Shown one piece after another: positions 55,670 through 63,640 of a DNA stretch of 64,000 bases. The DNA lies in contig DOQR01000008.1 in NCBI GenBank assembly GCA_003514385.1, forward strand, positions 62,463-126,462. Reading direction: 5' to 3'. The notes under the pieces are model-generated. The model was not told where the DNA came from. It did no database searches and saw only the letters and a list, made by a program, of their open reading frames with translations. The translations under genes were made by a program, and so were the position numbers. Every line of letters begins with the position of its first letter. The first letter of the stretch is position 1. This stretch comes from Oscillospiraceae bacterium (lineage in GTDB: Bacteria > Bacillota > Clostridia > Oscillospirales > Acutalibacteraceae).

Positions 55670-56309
55670 ATATCTCGTTCAGCGTCTTTGCTATTCCGTC
55701 CGCTATCGCCTCGGCGTAAGCATCGAGGTTGTCGTCAAACAGGCGGTTGTCGCCGTCGTCGGTTATGAAGCCTATCTCGGCGAGGCAGCTCGGCATATTC
55801 GTGCGGCTGTTGACGAAATAGTTCTCTCCGTCCTCGCGCGCGAAGCCGGACTTAACGCCCCTGTTTTCGGATATCCCGGCGGTGGCGAGCGCGTCACAGA
55901 TGTTCTGCGCGAGCGCGGTATCCTTGGGCGGCGAGTCCGAATGAATCCATATTTCAACGCCGTGCGCGTTTTCCGCGCTGTTGCGGTGGAGCGCAACAAA
56001 GAGCTTCGCCCGGCGGGTATTTGCCTTTCTGCACCGCCCGGCGAGGGAGATAAAAGTATCGTCGTCGCGCGTCATGCAGACCTTGACCCCGCGCGCTTTC
56101 AGCTCTTTTTCGACCGTCAGCGCAAGCTCGAGATTGTCGTCCTTTTCGAGCCTGCCCTCATATTGAGCGCCGGAGTCGTCTCCGCCGTGACCGGGGTCGA
56201 GGCAGACATCAACGCGCATGCTGTCCATAACTATTCCCGCCGTCAGAGCCGCCGCGGCGGCAATGACAAGGCAGATGATGAGAATTCTTTTTGCCGTTCG
56301 TTTTTTCAT
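55668..56309 (-). CDS. N-acetylmuramoyl-L-alanine amidase (Amidase_3)
   Basis: The 213-aa protein has an N-terminal signal anchor (residues about 8-27), then an Amidase_3 domain: VCLDPGHGGDDSGAQYEGRLEKDDNLELA (zinc His and Glu), LFVALHRNSAENAHGVEIW (zinc His), and SCLAEIGFITDDGDN (catalytic Glu). It cuts stem peptides from glycan. It has no SPOR or cell-wall-binding domain. It begins 3 bases after the YccF stop. Confidence 0.93.
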   Translation of the reverse strand: MKKRTAKRILIICLVIAAAAALTAGIVMDSMRVDVCLDPGHGGDDSGAQYEGRLEKDDNLELALTVEKELKARGVKVCMTRDDDTFISLAGRCRKANTRRAKLFVALHRNSAENAHGVEIWIHSDSPPKDTALAQNICDALATAGISENRGVKSGFAREDGENYFVNSRTNMPSCLAEIGFITDDGDNRLFDDNLDAYAEAIADGIAKTLNEI

Positions 56310-56312
56310 ATG

Positions 56313-56678
56313 TCAGCAGCCAACCACCTCTGAGCCGAAAGGCATGAATGCAAGCTTTGCGAATTTGAAATACTGAAGTCCGAGCGGAATGCCGATAACC
56401 GTGCAGCAGCAGACAACGCCCATCGCGGCGCAGTAGACTGCGTTCTCCCAGCCGAGCAGGATTATCCATAAAATATTGGCAATGAAGCTCGGCGCGCCGC
56501 CGCCGAATCTTATATCCTTGCCGAACGGAGCCGCAGACAAGCGCGCGAATTTAAAGCACTGCTTGCCGAGCGGTATGCCCACGACCGTGACGCAGCATAT
56601 GAGACCGCTCATCAGCCACATCAGTGCCGCAAGAAATCCGCCGCAGATAAACCAGACAATGTTGCCGATTGTTTTCAT
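56313..56678 (-). CDS. YccF domain membrane protein
   Basis: The 121-aa protein has two similar YccF halves: IVWFICGGFLAALMWLMSGLICCVTVVGIPLGKQCFKFARLSAAPFG, then a second copy ending VIGIPLGLQYFKFAKLAFMPFG. Four membrane helices are predicted. Its function is unknown. It is co-transcribed with the amidase, so a cell-envelope role is plausible but not shown. Confidence 0.9.
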   Translation of the reverse strand: MKTIGNIVWFICGGFLAALMWLMSGLICCVTVVGIPLGKQCFKFARLSAAPFGKDIRFGGGAPSFIANILWIILLGWENAVYCAAMGVVCCCTVIGIPLGLQYFKFAKLAFMPFGSEVVGC

Positions 56679-56844
56679 CTTTTATATATTCCTTTCCGCG
56701 GAGATATATCCCCACATTTTGATAATAGCAACAAATTGTTGCGGAAAAATGACCCAAAATATAATTTTTTTGCGCCCCTGTTCGTCGGCGCATTTTTATA
56801 GTATAATATATGTGTCAAAAATGTGTTAAAAGGCAGGTGAGAGA

Positions 56845-58689
56845 ATGAACCCGAAAATAAAAGAGCTTCGCAAAAAGGCGATGCAGCTTCCGCTGACCCC
56901 CGGCGTCTATCTGATGAAAAACAGCAGCTCGGAGATAATATATGTCGGCAAGGCGAAGGCGCTCAAGAACCGCGTCAGCCAGTATTTCGGCTCCGAGCAT
57001 AACCACACAGTAAAAGTGCGCAAGATGGTCGAAAACGTCGATGATTTCGATGTCATTCTCACCGACAGCGAGTTTGAAGCCCTCGTGCTTGAATGCAGCC
57101 TTATAAAGCAGCATTCCCCGAAGTATAATATTCTCTTAAAAGACGACAAGGGCTATTCATATATAAAAGTTACGCCCGGCAAGTGGCGCAACATATATGC
57201 CGTGCTCCAGCGCGAGGATGACGGCGCGAAGTATATCGGCCCTTATATGAGCTCGTTCGCCGCGCGCAATACCGTTGACGAGGCTAAAAAAATATTCCGC
57301 CTGCCGCAGTGCAGCAAAGTATTCCCGCGCGACTTCGGGAAGAGCCGCCCGTGCCTCAATTTCTTTATCGGCCAGTGCAGCGGCGTGTGCAGCGGCAAGG
57401 TGCCGTTCTCGCAGTATAACGAAGCAGTTGAGGACGCTCTCGCGTTTATAAAAGAGGGCGGAACCGCCGCGCTCGCGGATCTTCAGAAGCGTATGGAGGA
57501 CGCGGCGGAAAACCTCGAATTTGAAAAGGCGGCGCGCCTGCGCGACAGAATAGCCGCGATAAAGCGCCTCGGCGGCAAGCAGAAAGTTATGTCCGCCGAT
57601 GTCAGGGAGCAGGATGTCTTTGCCCTCGTCACGGGCGCGGCGTCGTCCGGTAAGGCGTGTCTCTCCGTGCTCCGCTTTGCGGACGGCAGACTCTATGACA
57701 GCGAGAATTTCATAACCGATGTGCCGGAAGATACGGCGGAGACGCTCGCCGAGCTTATCCGCAGTTTCTATATGATAAGAGATTTTGTCCCGCGCCGCGT
57801 GTCGGTCGACGGCGAGATTGCCGACAGCGAGCTGCTTGAACGGTGGCTGAGCGAAAAGAAGGGCAAAAAAGTCATAATATCCCACAGCACCGCGGGCGAG
57901 CAAAAGAAGCTTTTCGAGATGTGCCGCTCGAACGCCGCGCAGTATCTGACTCCGCTGACAGGCACCGCCGGCAGAAAGACCGCTGCGCTCGACGAGCTCG
58001 CGGGTATGCTTGGACTGCCCGCTGCGCCGGAATTTATCGAATCATATGATATCTCGCACACCGCCGGAAGCGACAATGTCGCGGGCATGATAGTTTTCCG
58101 AAACGGCGAGCCCTACAGGCGCAGCTATCGCCGATTCATGATAAAAGGCTTCACCGGTCAGGACGACTACGCCTCCATGGCGGAGGTGCTCGACAGAAGA
58201 TTCACGAGATACGAGGAAGAAAAAGAGAGCGGCGAGGGCTTCGGCCGCCTGCCCGATCTTATCCTGCTCGACGGCGGCAAGGGACAGGTTTCGGCAGTCG
58301 AGCCGATACTCAAAAAGCACGGGCTTGAAAATATACCGCTTTTCGGCATGGTCAAGGACGGCAGCCACCGCACGCGCGCGATAGCGAAATCGGGCGGCGA
58401 GATAGCGTTCACTTCAAAACGCCGCGCGTTCACTCTCGTTGCGGAAATACAGGAGGAAGTTCACCGCTTCGCCGTGACCTATCACAGGCAGAAGCACAAG
58501 GCTTCCGCGCTCTCGAGTACATTGACGGATATCCCCGGCGTCGGACCGTCGCGGGCAAAGGCACTCCTGCGGCATTTCAAGACCGTGACCGCCATAAAAA
58601 ATGCCGGCGTTGACGAGCTCAAAAATGTGTCGGGTATCTCCGACTCCATGGCGCAGACTATATACGACGCTCTGCATCCAGAATCTTGA
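56845..58689 (+). CDS. uvrC: Excinuclease ABC subunit C
   Basis: The 614-aa protein cuts damaged DNA on both sides of a lesion with UvrB. Domains in order are the GIY-YIG nuclease (TPGVYLMKNSSSEIIYVGKAKALKNRVSQYF), a Cys-rich middle (CLNFFIGQCSGVCSG), a UVR motif (LEFEKAARLRDRIAAIK), the RNase H-like C-terminal nuclease (ESYDISHTAGSDNVAGMIVF, LILLDGGKGQVS), and HhH (IPGVGPSRAKALLRHFKTV). AGGCAGGTGAGAG lies upstream. Length is typical. Confidence 0.97.
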   Translation: MNPKIKELRKKAMQLPLTPGVYLMKNSSSEIIYVGKAKALKNRVSQYFGSEHNHTVKVRKMVENVDDFDVILTDSEFEALVLECSLIKQHSPKYNILLKDDKGYSYIKVTPGKWRNIYAVLQREDDGAKYIGPYMSSFAARNTVDEAKKIFRLPQCSKVFPRDFGKSRPCLNFFIGQCSGVCSGKVPFSQYNEAVEDALAFIKEGGTAALADLQKRMEDAAENLEFEKAARLRDRIAAIKRLGGKQKVMSADVREQDVFALVTGAASSGKACLSVLRFADGRLYDSENFITDVPEDTAETLAELIRSFYMIRDFVPRRVSVDGEIADSELLERWLSEKKGKKVIISHSTAGEQKKLFEMCRSNAAQYLTPLTGTAGRKTAALDELAGMLGLPAAPEFIESYDISHTAGSDNVAGMIVFRNGEPYRRSYRRFMIKGFTGQDDYASMAEVLDRRFTRYEEEKESGEGFGRLPDLILLDGGKGQVSAVEPILKKHGLENIPLFGMVKDGSHRTRAIAKSGGEIAFTSKRRAFTLVAEIQEEVHRFAVTYHRQKHKASALSSTLTDIPGVGPSRAKALLRHFKTVTAIKNAGVDELKNVSGISDSMAQTIYDALHPES

Positions 58690-58778
58690 CACGGGCGCGT
58701 ATAAATGTAATAATATGTATAACAGTGCGGCAAAACCGCAGATTGAAAAGATAAATGCAGTATAAAGGAACTGATGAT

Positions 58779-59327
58779 ATGAGAGTTATAACAGGCACGG
58801 CACGCGGCAGAGTTCTCAGAACGCTCGAGGGCGAGGATGTCCGCCCGACTACAGACCGCGTCAAAGAGGCCGTTTTCAGCATAATACAGTTTGAGATAGA
58901 GGGCAGGCGCGTGCTCGACCTGTTCGCAGGTTCGGGTCAGCTTGGCATCGAGGCTCTCAGCCGCGGTGCTGCGTCGGCAACGTTTGTCGATATGTCGAAA
59001 GACTCATTGAGCGCCGTCAAATATAATCTCGAACACACGAAGCTCGGCGACAACGCCAAGGTCGTTCAGACCGACGCGCTCTCGTTCTTGAAGCTGACGA
59101 GGGATAAGTTCGATATAGTATTCCTCGATCCGCCATATGCGAGCTCACTTGTGACCGATTCGATGAAGCTGCTCTCCGATGTTGTTGCCGCCGGCGGCTG
59201 CGCAATATGCGAGACTCCCGTCGATTCTGAGCTGCCCGAGAGCTTCGGCGAGCTTAAATTCTATCGCAGCTACCGCTACGGAAAGATAAAAATCACCGTT
59301 TACCGCAAGGAGGGTGAGGACGAATGA
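58779..59327 (+). CDS. rsmD: 16S rRNA (guanine966-N2)-methyltransferase
   Basis: The 182-aa protein has RVITGTARGRVLRTLEGEDVRPTTDRVKEAVFSII, motif I RVLDLFAGSGQLGIEALSRGA, and the catalytic DPPY in DIVFLDPPYASSL. It methylates G966 of 16S rRNA. ATG 58779 follows AAAGGAACTGATGAT; the upstream in-frame ATG at 58755 lacks a site. It overlaps coaD by 4 bases, the usual rsmD-coaD pairing. Confidence 0.95.
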   Translation: MRVITGTARGRVLRTLEGEDVRPTTDRVKEAVFSIIQFEIEGRRVLDLFAGSGQLGIEALSRGAASATFVDMSKDSLSAVKYNLEHTKLGDNAKVVQTDALSFLKLTRDKFDIVFLDPPYASSLVTDSMKLLSDVVAAGGCAICETPVDSELPESFGELKFYRSYRYGKIKITVYRKEGEDE

Positions 59328-59821
59328 AAATAGCCATATGCCCCGGCAGCTTCGACCCCGTCACCAAGGGTCATCTTGATATAATCAGGCGCACCGCGAG
59401 CATGTTTGACAGGGTCATAGTCGTCGTCATGCACAACTATCACAAGCCCAATTCATATTTCAGCGCGATAGAGCGCGTTGAGCTCATAACAAGATGCGTC
59501 AAGGATCTCGACAATGTTGTTGTTGATATGCACGACGGGCTTCTCGCCGCATATGCCCAGGAAAAGGGTGCGGTCGCGATAGTCAAGGGCCTGCGCGCCG
59601 TTTCGGATTTCGACTACGAATTCCAGCAGGCGCTGACAAACAAGAAACTCAATCCGAATATCGAGACCGTTTTCATAACGGCTAATTCGGATTACATGTA
59701 CCTCTCGTCGAGCGTCGTCAAGCAGGTTTGCGAGTTCGGCGGGGACATCTCGGACTTTGTCCCGCCCGAGGTGCATGATGATATTGTCAAAAGAATAAGA
59801 GAGAGGAGCGCTTCAAAATGA
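59324..59821 (+). CDS. coaD: Phosphopantetheine adenylyltransferase
   Basis: The 165-aa enzyme makes dephospho-CoA from ATP and 4'-phosphopantetheine. It has PGSFDPVTKGHLDIIRRTA with the T/HxGH motif, VRVVSDFDYEFQ-type RAVSDFDYEFQQALTNKKL, and YLSSSVVKQVCEFGGDISDFVP. The stop overlaps the start of the next gene (ATGA). Confidence 0.97.
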   Translation: MKIAICPGSFDPVTKGHLDIIRRTASMFDRVIVVVMHNYHKPNSYFSAIERVELITRCVKDLDNVVVDMHDGLLAAYAQEKGAVAIVKGLRAVSDFDYEFQQALTNKKLNPNIETVFITANSDYMYLSSSVVKQVCEFGGDISDFVPPEVHDDIVKRIRERSASK

Positions 59822-60582
59822 ACATAGATTCCCTTCTGGAGCAGATAGAGAATATTCTCGACAGCGGCACAAAGATAACGCTTTCCAAAAAGACTGCGGT
59901 CAACGCCGAGGAGATACGCGAGTGCATCGCGCAGCTGCGCGAAATAATCCCCGAGGAGGTCGACCAGGCAAAGTCGATAACCGCCAACCGAAGCGAGATA
60001 ATCGAAAAGGCGAAGAGCGACGCGGCGGCATCCGTTGCCCGCGCTCAGGAGAAAGCTCAGACTCTTGTGGAAAAGACCGAGGCAAAGAGCGAGCAGATAA
60101 TCTCAGCCGCCAATGCCAACGCCCAGAAGACCGTCGACAGCGCGAACAAGCTTGCCGAGGAGACTGTTGCAAAGGCAAAGTCCGACGCGGCGGCGATAGT
60201 TGAAAAGGCTCAGCAGACGGCAAACAAGCTTCTCGACGAGAACGAGATAACCGCTCAGGCGCGCGCATATGCGTCGCAGCTCAAGGTCAATTCGCAGAAC
60301 GAGGCAACCGAGCGAGTCAACTCCGCGATAGCTAGAGCGGAAGAGATGCTCTCCAACGCAACTCGACAGGCGGATGATATAGTCAAAAAGGCTAACGCGG
60401 AGTCGAATGAGACTCTCGCGAGGGCGAAGAAGTGGTCTGCGGATATCCGCGAGGCCGCGAGCAACTTCGCTGACAGCGTCCTGCGCAGTGCGGACAAGGC
60501 TCTTGTCGCGAGCATAAACGAAGTCAGAGACGCGAGACAGAAGATAAGCGACACCTACAGAGGCGAGAAGAATCCTCAGTAA
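59818..60582 (+). CDS. Alanine-rich coiled-coil protein
   Basis: The 254-aa protein is almost entirely helical and rich in Ala, Lys and Glu. A long coiled coil covers about residues 45-200, with repeated ASVARAQEKAQTLVEKTEAKS-type heptads. It has no signal or membrane segment. It resembles peripheral stalk or DivIVA-like proteins often found beside coaD in Clostridia, but I cannot assign a function. Translational coupling to coaD places it in the rsmD-coaD operon. Confidence 0.8.
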   Translation: MNIDSLLEQIENILDSGTKITLSKKTAVNAEEIRECIAQLREIIPEEVDQAKSITANRSEIIEKAKSDAAASVARAQEKAQTLVEKTEAKSEQIISAANANAQKTVDSANKLAEETVAKAKSDAAAIVEKAQQTANKLLDENEITAQARAYASQLKVNSQNEATERVNSAIARAEEMLSNATRQADDIVKKANAESNETLARAKKWSADIREAASNFADSVLRSADKALVASINEVRDARQKISDTYRGEKNPQ

Positions 60583-60597
60583 AGGAAGTGTGTTAAG

Positions 60598-61062
60598 ATG
60601 AAAACAGGTCACGCGGACAAGGCGCGCGAGCTTTTCAACGATGGATACAACTGCTCCCAGGCGGTGCTCGGCGCGTTTGCGGAGGATGCGGGACTCGATG
60701 TCAAAACCGCGCTCAGGCTCTCTGCGCCGTTTGGCGGCGGAATGGGCAGAATGCGTGAGGTCTGCGGCGGAGTCAGCGGAATGTTCATGGCGATAGGCCT
60801 CTTCTTCGGCTATGACGAACCCGACGGCGCGCAGGCAAAGAAAGAACTCTATTCATATGTCCGCGCCCTTGCAGACAAGTTTAAAGAGAGCGAAGGCTCG
60901 ATAATCTGCCGCGAACTGCTCGCGGGAGTGAAGACCCAGCCCGGCCCCGATCCCGAGCCGAGAAACACCGCAGATTATAAAAAACGCCCGTGCCCCGAGC
61001 TCGTCGCATATGCGGCGCAGCTGACCGAAGATTTTCTCAATGAACACGGAAAGCTGAAATAA
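60598..61062 (+). CDS. C_GCAxxG_C_C family protein
   Basis: The 154-aa protein matches a redox-type family defined by Cys motifs: YNCSQAVLGAFAEDAGLD near residue 18, APFGGGMGRMREVCGGVSGMFMAIG near 42-66, and CRELLAGVKTQPGPDPEP with CPELV near the end. Two of the family Cys positions are visible here. Members may bind an iron-sulfur or other metal cofactor; the role is unknown. AAAGGAAG precedes the ATG. Confidence 0.88.
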   Translation: MKTGHADKARELFNDGYNCSQAVLGAFAEDAGLDVKTALRLSAPFGGGMGRMREVCGGVSGMFMAIGLFFGYDEPDGAQAKKELYSYVRALADKFKESEGSIICRELLAGVKTQPGPDPEPRNTADYKKRPCPELVAYAAQLTEDFLNEHGKLK

Positions 61063-61090
61063 ATAAAAAAGATTTCTATATGACAGCAAT

Positions 61091-61122
61091 CGACCGCAGC
61101 AAGTCTGTGCGGTCGGTTTTTT
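61091..61122 (+). terminator. Terminator after the C_GCAxxG_C_C gene
   Basis: CGACCGCA (61091-61098) pairs with TGCGGTCG (61108-61115), then GTTTTTT. It ends the rsmD-coaD operon. Confidence 0.85.
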
Positions 61123-61182
61123 ATGTTTGGCTGTCAGTGCGGGTAGACAAATCCCAATTCTACACTCAAAAAACCCACTCCC

Positions 61183-61231
61183 CATCAAGCAAAAAATCCT
61201 ACCCATTTCCGGGTAGGATTTCTGCTTGATG
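61183..61231 (-). terminator. Terminator of the propeller/toroid gene
   Basis: The inner stem AAATCCTACCC (61194-61204) with GGGTAGGATTT (61211-61221) is enclosed by CATCAAGCA/TGCTTGATG. On the minus strand T-rich sequence follows the inner stem. The core is the same as at 52316. Confidence 0.75.
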
Positions 61232-61233
61232 TT

Positions 61234-63456
61234 TTACTCTGCCTCTTCGATGAGTCCGTAGTAGCGCGCGAACCAGTAGGGGTGGGTGTAGTTCGTGCAC
61301 GCCATGAGGTACATTCCGTGGTCGTCGCCCGTGCCGGGGAACATCGTGAACGCTGTCGGGTCGTCCGACTTCGTGAACAGGCGCTCGGCTTCGCCGGCGA
61401 TGCCGGAGTCAGCGATGAAACGGTTGCTGTCGCAGCTGTTAATGCGTCTCTCGTGCGCCGGGAGCGGGTGATAGAGCTGCGGGATCATGCCGACCTCTGT
61501 CGGGCGCATATCCCAGTCGAGATCGCGCCAGCTGTTGTAGAGCGTCCAGAGTACCTGATCCATCGGGTAATCCGCAAGCTCGTCTACGGAAGTCTCGATG
61601 TCGCACTGCTCGCCCGTGCATGCGCCGTAGACGAAGTTGAAGAACGCATTGTGCTCCGCCTTTTCGTCGTCCCAGTGATGCGTCAGACCCATGGCGAACA
61701 CGGAACGCAGCTTCGGGTCGTCAACATAGCGCATGAGCAGCGATATCATGAGGAAATCGTGGTTGTCATCAATGTGGAGCAGGTGGCCGTCAAGGATTTT
61801 ATATTGCATGAGGTTCATGGCGAAGTGCTTGTCCCTGATGAGATATTCAAACGCATCTTCGTATCTCTTATCGCCGGTGATATGATATCCCGCCTTGAGG
61901 AAGGTCAGAATCTGAAGCGAGTTCGTGCCCTTTTCATATATCCACTTGTGGTCGTTGTTGAGCAGATCGGGATCCCAGTTCGCCCATGTGGTCGGCACGC
62001 CGTCGGTGTCAACGAGTCTGAACTTGTTGTCGAGAATGTGGTCAAGAATCTTTTTGACAACGGAGGCTATCAGCTTCTTCTCCTCGTCGTCCGCGACGAA
62101 ATCGAAGTAGTTCGAGTATGCGTAGAAATGACCGACCATCTCGTCGGACGAAGTCTCGCCGAGCCACTCGAGCTCGTTGCCGTCCTTGTCGGCGGTGTGG
62201 TGCCATTCGTGGCGCACGCCCGTGCCGTAGCCGGCTTCGTCGATGTATCTTATCGAGCGGGCGGTGAAGCCCTCGATGCCCGTAACTTCGGTGAGCTTTA
62301 TCATTGCGAGCAGCGAACGGTGAGCCGCGGCACGAACCTCCGGATCCTTTGTGCAGGCATATTCAAAGCACAGCGCGCCGAGATAAAGACCAGTCCAGAG
62401 TCCGTCGTTGTCGCCGGTGCAGACATAGCCCTCGTCCTCGGACACAACGCCCTCGTGCTCAAGCGCGCGTTCGAGCACAAAGCCGTCCTTGCGGACGTTG
62501 TATTTCTCGCTGAATGCGCGGAGTCTCTTCGCCTTCTCTTCGAGCGTCATCATCTCGGTTTTGAAAACACTGATGCCGCCGGACGCGGTGGAGACGCAGA
62601 AGCTGCCGTCGGGCGAGAGGACGATGCCGGTTGCATGCATATCGGGCAGCCAGCGCTTGTAGCCGTAATATGAGAGCTTGCCGTTGTGGAGGATTATGAG
62701 ACCGCAGGAGGTCGTGAAGTATCTTCTGCCCTCGCTGTCGGTCACCATGCCGGTTATCTCGCCTTTGGGCAGACCGGTTATCTTAGAATTGTCGAGCCAG
62801 TAGCTGTTGTCGTCGTAGACGCAGACGCCCTTGTCCGTGCCTATCCAGACATCGCCCGCGGGGTCAATGTCGAGGCAGGATATGTTGTTGCTGAGTATTC
62901 CGGTCACGCCCTCCATGAGCTCCGACCAGTGCCATCTCTTGCCGACGAGCGCATGGAGACCGTCGCTCTCGGTTCCGACATAGACTTTGTTGTTGCCGAA
63001 AACTGCGATGCAGCTGCCCTTGCCGGGCACGCCGATTTTGAGATCGAATTCTTTAGCCCCCTGCGGAAAGCGGTAAAGAACGGTTTTTGTGAGAACCCAT
63101 GTGACATTGTCGCAGTCCTGCTTCATCGCGACGGCGTCGGACGAGAATTCGCGGGACGCTATGATTTTTTTGCCGCTGAGCTCGATTATGCTCTTGCCCG
63201 TGCCGACGAAGATATGCCCGTCGTTCGCACAGAAGAGCATGGATATCGGCGCGTTTTCAATTCCGATATCGACCGTGGTTATCTTCTTCCCGTCTATTTT
63301 TGAAAGACCTATGTCCGTTCCGACATAGAGGCAGTTGTCCGCGCCGTAGCAGAGCGCGGTTATGTTGTCCGACGCGAGACCGTCGGCGGAGGTGAATACC
63401 GTTCTCGTCAGCTGGGGAAACTTCCCGAGTCGGCATACCATACTGCGTTTTTTCAT
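61234..63456 (-). CDS. Cytoplasmic beta-propeller plus alpha/alpha-toroid protein
   Basis: The 740-aa protein starts with about six propeller blades (residues about 20-310) resembling two-component regulator propeller repeats: LASDNITALCYGADNCLYVGTDIGLSKID, LSNNISCLDIDPAGDVWIGTDKGVCVYDD, and others. From about 325 to 740 it is helical, with His, Trp and Asp-rich segments (YGTGVRHEWHH, DDNHDFLMISLLMR, HHWDDEKAEHNAFF) that resemble alpha/alpha-toroid carbohydrate enzymes. There is no signal peptide or membrane helix. I do not recognise the full architecture. Divergence from a DapA/NanA-type aldolase suggests a sugar-acid role. Confidence 0.8.
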   Translation of the reverse strand: MKKRSMVCRLGKFPQLTRTVFTSADGLASDNITALCYGADNCLYVGTDIGLSKIDGKKITTVDIGIENAPISMLFCANDGHIFVGTGKSIIELSGKKIIASREFSSDAVAMKQDCDNVTWVLTKTVLYRFPQGAKEFDLKIGVPGKGSCIAVFGNNKVYVGTESDGLHALVGKRWHWSELMEGVTGILSNNISCLDIDPAGDVWIGTDKGVCVYDDNSYWLDNSKITGLPKGEITGMVTDSEGRRYFTTSCGLIILHNGKLSYYGYKRWLPDMHATGIVLSPDGSFCVSTASGGISVFKTEMMTLEEKAKRLRAFSEKYNVRKDGFVLERALEHEGVVSEDEGYVCTGDNDGLWTGLYLGALCFEYACTKDPEVRAAAHRSLLAMIKLTEVTGIEGFTARSIRYIDEAGYGTGVRHEWHHTADKDGNELEWLGETSSDEMVGHFYAYSNYFDFVADDEEKKLIASVVKKILDHILDNKFRLVDTDGVPTTWANWDPDLLNNDHKWIYEKGTNSLQILTFLKAGYHITGDKRYEDAFEYLIRDKHFAMNLMQYKILDGHLLHIDDNHDFLMISLLMRYVDDPKLRSVFAMGLTHHWDDEKAEHNAFFNFVYGACTGEQCDIETSVDELADYPMDQVLWTLYNSWRDLDWDMRPTEVGMIPQLYHPLPAHERRINSCDSNRFIADSGIAGEAERLFTKSDDPTAFTMFPGTGDDHGMYLMACTNYTHPYWFARYYGLIEEAE

Positions 63457-63516
63457 TTATCTGCTCCTTTTGTAAAAAAATCGAAGCCGCATCGGGCGGC
63501 ATAAATATCAATAATA

Positions 63517-63602
63517 ATTATATCGAAATCCGTAGTTTTTTCAAGAGCAAATGCAACAATTAGCTCTTTTCTATTGCATTTTTGTGCATTGTGGAGTAAG
63601 AT
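63517..63602. promoter_or_regulatory. Divergent promoters and inverted-repeat operator
   Basis: On the minus strand TTGAAA (complement of 63539-63544) and TATAAT (complement of 63517-63522) have a 16-base spacer. On the plus strand TTGCAT (63574-63579) and TAAGAT (63597-63602) have a 17-base spacer. Between them AAATGCAA (63549-63556) and TTGCATTT (63574-63581) form a perfect 8-bp inverted repeat overlapping the plus -35. A regulator binding here could control both genes. Confidence 0.6.
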
Positions 63603-63640
63603 ATCAGCGTTGGAAAAAACAAAATCCGGAAGGTGAAAAG

